Assembly (NCBI GenBank): GCA_033398695.1
Contig: CM065809.1
Coordinates: forward strand, 179,046,501 to 179,110,500
Length of the DNA: 64,000 bases
Reading direction: 5' to 3'
Origin: Orobanche coerulescens
Taxonomy: Eukaryota; Streptophyta; Magnoliopsida; Lamiales; Orobanchaceae
Shown here one piece after another: positions 59,668-64,000 of this stretch (position 1 is the stretch's first letter; each line of letters opens with the position of its first letter). Made by a program: the position numbers and the translations under genes. The notes beneath the pieces were generated by a model, which was not told the DNA's origin, made no database searches, and saw only the letters and a program-made list of their open reading frames with translations.

Positions 59668-60037
59668 ATGAGCGGCCGATTACGAGAAAGCGATTTAGGA
59701 GGAAGCGAAGCACCACCACCAAAAAGAAGAAGGAGGATACCTCCTCCCAACCCACCATACAGAACTAGGCCGAGAGGAAGATACTCAATGCTCAAAGTAA
59801 GTTTTTTTATTTTGTTGTATGTGTAGTGACTATCATTGCAAATTAATGTGTTCCATGAAACAGGGCCTATTTAAAAACACTGCGAGCACTCCAGTCATAC
59901 TAGATGGTGATGATGATAATGATTTGGAGATTTCTGAGAATAAAAGCAAAAAAGTTATTTTGGAAGAGGAAGTTCATGAAGACGGTGATACAAGACTAAA
60001 GATACAACAGCAGATGGGGGAAAAGGGATCCAATTGA
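59668..60037 (+). CDS. Small two-exon MULE-borne protein, basic head and acidic SIM-like tail
   Basis: Exon 1 is 59668-59796 (43 codons, MSGRLRESDLGGSEAPPPKR), with donor GTAAGT. Exon 2 starts at 59864 after ATGAAACAG and ends with TGA at 60037. Together they give 100 residues in frame. Residues 16-38 are Pro/Arg-rich with KRRRR, a likely nuclear signal. Residues 50-66 read TPVILDGDDDNDLEISEN, a hydrophobic triplet followed by acidic residues, as in SUMO-interaction motifs. I do not recognise a family. Position next to an Ulp1-type gene makes a SUMO link plausible but unproven. Confidence 0.55.
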
Positions 60038-60359
60038 TTGTTTTTTTATGTTATTATTAGATATTTTTGTGTGATGGTGATTAAATTTTGTTTTGTAAAG
60101 TTATATGCTTTGGGCAGTAACTATTGCTCTTTGAAGTGAGCTACTTTGTTATGGTTAATGTTTGGCTCCATAATCACCTTTATTTGCTTTACATAACTGA
60201 ACACTTAAATTTCAATTCAAAGGTAAAGAAAATAGACACAAAATTATGCATTTCAACTAATAATCAGAATACTGAATCAATACATGGTCCATCGAGGATC
60301 AAAATATCAGCACATGATTGTTGCTAGTAAGTCACAAAATATAAAAATACATAAGCAAT

Positions 60360-60782
60360 TTAAGTTTCACGGTATGGACATCCCCTTATGTCATGGTCAT
60401 CATTACGGCAAATGCTACACCTCTTCTTCTGCCGGCGCCTTTGCCTCGTTTGTTCATCGATTCCTTGAGTTTCTTCAGGGATATTCAAATCCACACCACC
60501 TATCGGAATGAATGCTTTGCAAGATTTTCTATTGTGGCCGGTTCCTTTACACCTACCGCACACCTGAGGCCGTCCACCTGCGGGCAAATTTTCAACAGCG
60601 GACCGTGCGCGACTCATCCTTGGTCGGCCGGCTTGTCGTACCCCCTCTGGAGGTACGCAAACGATGGATGAGATCTCCGGTGGGACATTCCACTCATCAG
60701 GATGTGGGATGGGACTAATATGCTCCTTATAAGTCTTTCTAAGGCCTTGTTGCTTGAAATAACTGATTGGTGCATAATTGAT
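60360..60782 (-). CDS. MULE transposase, C-terminal exon with two zinc knuckles
   Basis: One open exon of 140 residues on the minus strand starts after a TTTTAG acceptor (60783 side). It begins INYAPISYFKQQGLRKTYKE, with the typical MULE end region (HPDEWNVPP and VRQAGRPRMSRAR). Two CX2CX4HX4C zinc knuckles follow: CGRCKGTGHNRKSC and CSICRNDDHDIRGC. The catalytic part should lie upstream on the minus strand, but an LTR retrotransposon begins about 40 bp away, so it is beyond the window or lost. Confidence 0.85.
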   Translation of the reverse strand: MNYAPISYFKQQGLRKTYKEHISPIPHPDEWNVPPEISSIVCVPPEGVRQAGRPRMSRARSAVENLPAGGRPQVCGRCKGTGHNRKSCKAFIPIGGVDLNIPEETQGIDEQTRQRRRQKKRCSICRNDDHDIRGCPYRET

Positions 60783-61350
60783 CTAAAATTCATATACAAA
60801 ATATTCATTTTTCCGGGCATAATTGTACTGATTTGTGATTAAAAATATATATTTTACAGATATATCCAAACATGAGCTAAAAATGGTTATTTTACAGATT
60901 ACTGACATGAAGCATCAAAAAGGACGGAAAACAAGACCAAATCCAACGACGGGAATTTTTCAAGGCAAAACGACCTACAACACGGCGCAAACAGGACCGT
61001 GTTATGTAGGCCGTTTCACATACGGCGCAACAAGGGCCGTGTCTTGGGCCGTTTCACACACGGCCGGCATTTAGCGCCGTGTCCTCGCGCGTATTCCGGA
61101 AGAGACCGAGTCACCACAAAACGGCGCACAACACGGGGCAAACTCGGCCGTTTTTCATCGCCGTGTTTCAGCAGATGCCATGCAAAATTAGTCCACTTTT
61201 GACCAAGTTGTGAAATCAACCACAAGATATTTTTTTGGTCAAAAATCTGAAAATTCAAAGACATGGGTGAAGTGTGAACAAAGAATTAAAAAAATGATAT
61301 TACAATAGATATTTTGAATTAAATAATCAATTGTATTCTTGAAAATCACC

Positions 61351-61360
61351 TATAAAAGGA
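61351..61360 (+). promoter_or_regulatory. LTR TATA box (TATAAAAGGA)
   Basis: TATAAAAGGA lies about 190 bp downstream of the CG-rich word cluster, the same order as in the Tekay and Athila LTRs of this window. Confidence 0.6.
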
Positions 61361-61690
61361 CATGTTCATCCATTGCAAAATCACCCACATTCTTACCAAG
61401 AAATCCTCAACTTCTTGCTAAGAAATACTCCTTTCTTTTAGCAATATATTTTCCTTAGAACTTTCAATTTTAGTTTGTATTTTATTTTTTGTTTGAAGTT
61501 TTTCTTTCATTTAGTTTGTAATTGAAAAGTGCTTGATCAATAAGCACTTAGTATTTTACTTTCAATTTTTGTAAGCTTGTAACCTTTAAACAAGTTTGAA
61601 GTTATATTTTGAAGTTTGTTTCTTGCACTTTGATTCATCATATTCAAGTAAGTTTTATCTATTGTCATTAAGTTCTAGTAATTAAAAGTT

Positions 61691-61722
<32 letters not shown>

Positions 61723-61842
61723 CATTATTTCTATTATAATTTTAGTTTCTATAAACCAATGAGTAGCTAATCTTTCTTCCTAGGGGAAGGGGGATTTCTA
61801 TTAGGTTATATATTGAGTATTTGATTGATTTAAACTATTTTT

Positions 61843-62290
61843 AGGACTAATTGGTTTAAATAGAGATTGATCATATCCTATTTTTACTAATGAAACCTTC
61901 TTGATTGATTGTTGAGTGAATTGGAAACATATCTTTTCAATCTATTAAATGTTAATCTTGTTATCAACATCTTAAGATTGCGAAAGTGGTTAAGACATCT
62001 TTGATTACGAAAGTACGGAGGTGAAAAGTTGATTACTCGATGAACGATCGTTTATCCTAAAAATAGTCAAGTTAGAGAAATGAAAGGACTAATTGGTTTA
62101 AATAGAGATTGATCATATCCTATTTCTACTAGTGAAACCTCCTTGATTGATTGTTAAGTGTATTGGAAACACATCTTTTCAATCTATCAAGTGTTAATCT
62201 TGTTATCAACATCTTAAAAAAGTGACATCGATTAAGACATCTTTGATTACGAAAGTACGGAGGTGAAAAGTTGATGACTCGATAAACATT
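61843..62290 (+). repeat. 242-bp tandem duplication within the LTR
   Basis: AGGACTAATTGGTTTAAATA begins at 61843 and again at 62085. The two copies match for about 200 bp, through ACGGAGGTGAAAAGTTGAT, at roughly 93% identity. Confidence 0.85.
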
Positions 62291-62404
62291 CATTTTTTCT
62301 TTTATATCCATATAAATCAATTCCTATACTTAATTAAATACCTAATTTAATGAACCCGTAATCCCCTAGATTTTATAAATTCCCAACTCATTTTAATTCT
62401 ATTT

Positions 62405-62546
62405 ATTTTCACTAGTTAAAAATAGTCTAATATAAATAGTCTAATATAAATAGTCTAGTATAAATAGTCTTAATATAAATAGTCTAGTATAAATAGTCTT
62501 AATAAAAATAGTCTTATATAAACTAGTCTTATTAAAAAATAGTTTA
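62405..62546 (+). repeat. AAATAGTCTAATAT minisatellite in the LTR
   Basis: Nine to ten units of 13-15 bp, with variants of TATAAATAGTCTAA. Confidence 0.8.
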
Positions 62547-62780
62547 GTTTAAAGTATAGTGCATTTTAATTTAGTTAAAAAAACCCAAAAATATATTTTA
62601 GTATATTTTAGTATTTACTTCTCGCAATTTGTAACAAAAAATTATACGAAGCCCTGTTGGACAATCCTCGAGAGAAAAGACCTTGGTAGAACTTACCACA
62701 AACTACTTCTACCTCGTATATATTTGCGAGCGACTCAAGAACTCCTGTTTTTAGGATAAGTTTTTTGGCCGATCAAATTT

Positions 62781-62797
62781 TGGCGCCGTTGCCGGGG
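62781..62797 (+). other. Primer-binding site, tRNA-Asp type
   Basis: TGGCGCCGTTGCCGGGG is an exact complement of the plant tRNA-Asp 3' end, 5 bases after the LTR end. Confidence 0.92.
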
Positions 62798-62855
62798 ATT
62801 GTTTTAGGCCAAATATAATTTTTCTGTCCGGTCAAGTGGCGGATAACGGTACTCC

Positions 62856-63487
62856 GTGACTATTAAAGTCGGATTTTCGATTTCCCACAAACAAGCGATA
62901 TTTGTAGATATTTTATCGTTTTTCATTTTAATTTTTTTTGTCATGGAAGAAACATTGTATAAAATTGAAAAAAGATTTCCCTTTCTAAGCAAAAATGCAA
63001 TTTTAAAAATTTACAAGACAAGGCTTGAAAGGATGAGGTTGCTTACGAATAAAAGCATACCTTTTGACATAAGATTCATTATCGAAGCCAAAGTAAGAAT
63101 AGAAGGTGAAATCACAGAAACACCAACTAGATTCTTACAAGGGCTTGGAAAAAGTTCATATGCCAAGAAAGCGACGAGCAAAGATTCTAGCCGTTTGCTA
63201 TAAATGTGCTAGATGGGCGTAATGCAAAATGTCGATCTTTAGGAATTCCATCTACAAACAGAGAAGATAAAATTCGGTTCATTAATGATGGTGCGAATAA
63301 GGAGAATTTAGATAATATCGAAATTTCTCTTGACACGCATCCTAGTGGACTTGTATATTACGGAATTCAATGTTTGTGGAATAAATTTAAACCAGAATAT
63401 GAACAACGTCTTGGGAATCTGACGTTAAAAGACCCTGTTTGCCAATTTGTAAGAAAATTGGATGGGAAGCTTCTCCCCGACTCATAG
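62856..63487 (+). pseudogene. Unknown ORF pair in the retrotransposon internal region
   Basis: ORF 62856-63203 (or from MEETLYKIEKRFPF at 62944) is followed in another frame by about 63194-63487 (AINVLDGRNAKCRSLGIPST and GLVYYGIQCLWNKFKPEYEQ). They look like one protein of about 180-200 residues broken by a frameshift near 63190. No gag, protease or zinc-knuckle signature was recognised. It could be the extra 5' ORF that some Tat/Ogre-type elements carry before gag, but that is a guess from position. Confidence 0.45.
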
Positions 63488-63708
63488 AAGGCGTTTAGGC
63501 CGTTTCTGAACGTAAAATCAGAGGAAGATGTGAGCCACAATCACAACTACTGTACATACGCGTAAGTATCTTTTATTTTTGTCGTGTGGTGAGATTTTCT
63601 GAATAAAAAATGTGATACGCGATAAAAGCTTTCATTATTCTATTGAGTAGTTGAAGCACAATCAAACGCAATCACAAACTTGTTAAGCAATTTTTCCTCA
63701 TTTTTTCT

Positions 63709-63716
63709 TCTATAAA
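63709..63716 (+). promoter_or_regulatory. TATA-like box before the LOG-like sequence
   Basis: TATAAATA lies about 90 bp before the ATG at 63799, with a CT-rich, A-rich leader between, resembling an ordinary plant Pol II promoter. Confidence 0.45.
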
Positions 63717-63798
63717 TAACCTTTGTGCTTGTTTCTTTTATTCATCCCTCAAACTTGTACTTTTCTCTTTTTCTCTCTAAAAAAATTCTTTTCAAAAA

Positions 63799-64000
63799 TG
63801 GAGTCATCATCTTCCACAAAAAATTTTTACACAGTCTGCATTTTTGGTGGATCTAGTTCTGGAAAAGAGGCATGCTTCATCAAGCGGCCCACGACTTAGG
63901 TCGTACCTTAGGAGAAAAATGCATTCATGTAGTTTACGGAGGAGGAAGTCTAGGATTAATGGGACGAGTGGCATACGCCTATATGGAAGGAGTAAGAGTA
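63799..64000 (+). pseudogene. LOG-like cytokinin riboside 5'-monophosphate phosphoribohydrolase, 5' part, frameshifted
   Basis: The frame from 63799 reads MESSSSTKNFYTVCIFGGSS and is followed by SGKE, matching the LOG N-terminus, where intact enzymes have CVFCGSS. It then hits a stop at 63897. A one-base shift restores QAAHDLGRTLGEKCIHVVYG and then GGSLGLMGRVAYAYMEG to the window end, which is the LOG nucleotide-binding region. The PGGxGTxxE motif would lie beyond the window. LOG enzymes release active cytokinin bases from nucleotides. The frameshift (near 63885) could be real or an assembly error. It may be a host gene or a gene carried by the surrounding retrotransposon. Confidence 0.72.

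Larger units (their letters stand above)
50283..60823 (+). mobile_element. Mutator-like element carrying a DUF1985-Ulp1 gene (Kaonashi-like)
   Basis: The evidence is gene content: a plus-strand DUF1985 plus Ulp1 protease gene, a small plus-strand two-exon gene, and a minus-strand MULE transposase end, converging near 60 kb. Plant MULEs that carry Ulp1-like genes are known (Kaonashi group). Non-coding parts are packed with ACACGATCGTGT-type palindromes. The element is split by a hAT (52068-55997) and interrupted at about 60824 by an LTR retrotransposon, so its right end is beyond the window. I could not find its left terminal repeat; the boundary is approximate. Confidence 0.6.
60829..62775 (+). 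repeat. 5' LTR of the right-end retrotransposon
   Basis: It has TGAT...ATCA ends, like the Athila LTR in this window. At 60950-61160 there is a CG-rich cluster with ACACGGCGC, GGGCCGTGTC and ACACGGCCGGC words. TATAAAAGGA is at 61351. It also contains a 242-bp tandem duplication and a 14-bp minisatellite. The right limit is firm (primer site follows); the left limit is approximate. Confidence 0.65.
60824..64000 (+). mobile_element. Ty3/gypsy-type LTR retrotransposon, 5' part (runs off window)
   Basis: A putative 5' LTR of about 1.95 kb ends GGCCGATCA (62775). It is followed by a tRNA-Asp primer site, so it belongs to the Athila/Tat side of Ty3/gypsy. The start is near 60824-60829 (TGTACTGATT or TGATTTGTG), judged from where the MULE exon context stops. 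It is inserted within the MULE transposase gene. No gag was recognised; ORFs 62856-63487 are of unknown type. Whether the LOG-like sequence at 63799 belongs to it is open. Confidence 0.72.

Noticed and set aside
60393..60671. Plus-strand ORFs across the zinc-knuckle exon
   Set aside because: They are the antisense shadow of the minus-strand MULE transposase exon, which has clear motifs.

Overview
The window is plant nuclear DNA, probably from a eudicot with a large, repeat-rich genome. The support is two spliced plant host genes, a Cassandra element, an Au-type SINE, Stowaway and hAT MITEs, a CACTA transposon, and several deeply nested LTR retrotransposons. About 85% of the sequence is mobile-element DNA. 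No rRNA locus, functional tRNA gene, CRISPR array or organelle DNA was seen.

Layout. (1) 209-19961 is one Tekay/Del-like Ty3/gypsy element with TSD GATCG. Its 3' LTR is split by a 9.8-kb Athila-like element (9476-19274, TSD GGGTT) that kept gag-protease and an Athila-type late ORF but lost RT, RNase H and integrase. (2) 19967-22671 is intergenic and includes a degenerate minisatellite. (3) 22672-26267 (minus) is a six-exon gene for a 202-residue four-helix membrane protein of the COPI-associated/TVP15 type. Its introns hold a Stowaway, an Au SINE and two copies of an unnamed repeat. (4) 26.4-43.5 kb is a nested block between the two host genes: degenerate Ty1/copia copies, split at 28443-37993 by a CACTA element (TSD TAT; itself holding a hAT MITE) and at 40265-41252 by a complete Cassandra element (TSD GTTAT), then a long-TIR Mutator-like MITE. 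(5) 43701-49029 (plus) is a complete six-exon beta-ureidopropionase gene (PYD3; 415 residues, catalytic Glu144, Lys219, Cys256), with four MITEs in its introns. (6) 50.3-60.8 kb is most of a Mutator-like element with a DUF1985-Ulp1 protease gene, a small two-exon gene and the last exon of a MULE transposase. It was split by a 3.93-kb hAT element (TSD ACGATTCT) and interrupted on its right by an LTR retrotransposon. (7) 60.8-64.0 kb is the 5' LTR, tRNA-Asp primer site and first ORFs of that retrotransposon, followed by the start of a LOG-like (cytokinin-activating phosphoribohydrolase) coding sequence that runs off the window.

The host genes are independent: one is pyrimidine catabolism, the other a Golgi/COPI-type membrane protein. 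They are transcribed away from each other and were probably close neighbours before about 17 kb of transposons accumulated between them.

The most interesting theme is not a gene. Several unrelated elements here each carry their own dense family of short, CpG-rich palindromes in non-coding control regions: TATCGGCCGATA in the Athila element, ACACGATCGTGT in the MULE, TTTAGCCGACGAC inverted pairs in the CACTA, GACACGGCCGTGTC-like words in the Tekay LTR (also in the CACTA), and ACGGCG/ACACGGCCG words in the last LTR. In the MULE the array sits next to a DUF1985-Ulp1 gene and a small gene with a SUMO-interaction-like motif. I propose it as a candidate sequence-specific anti-silencing or SUMO-linked system.
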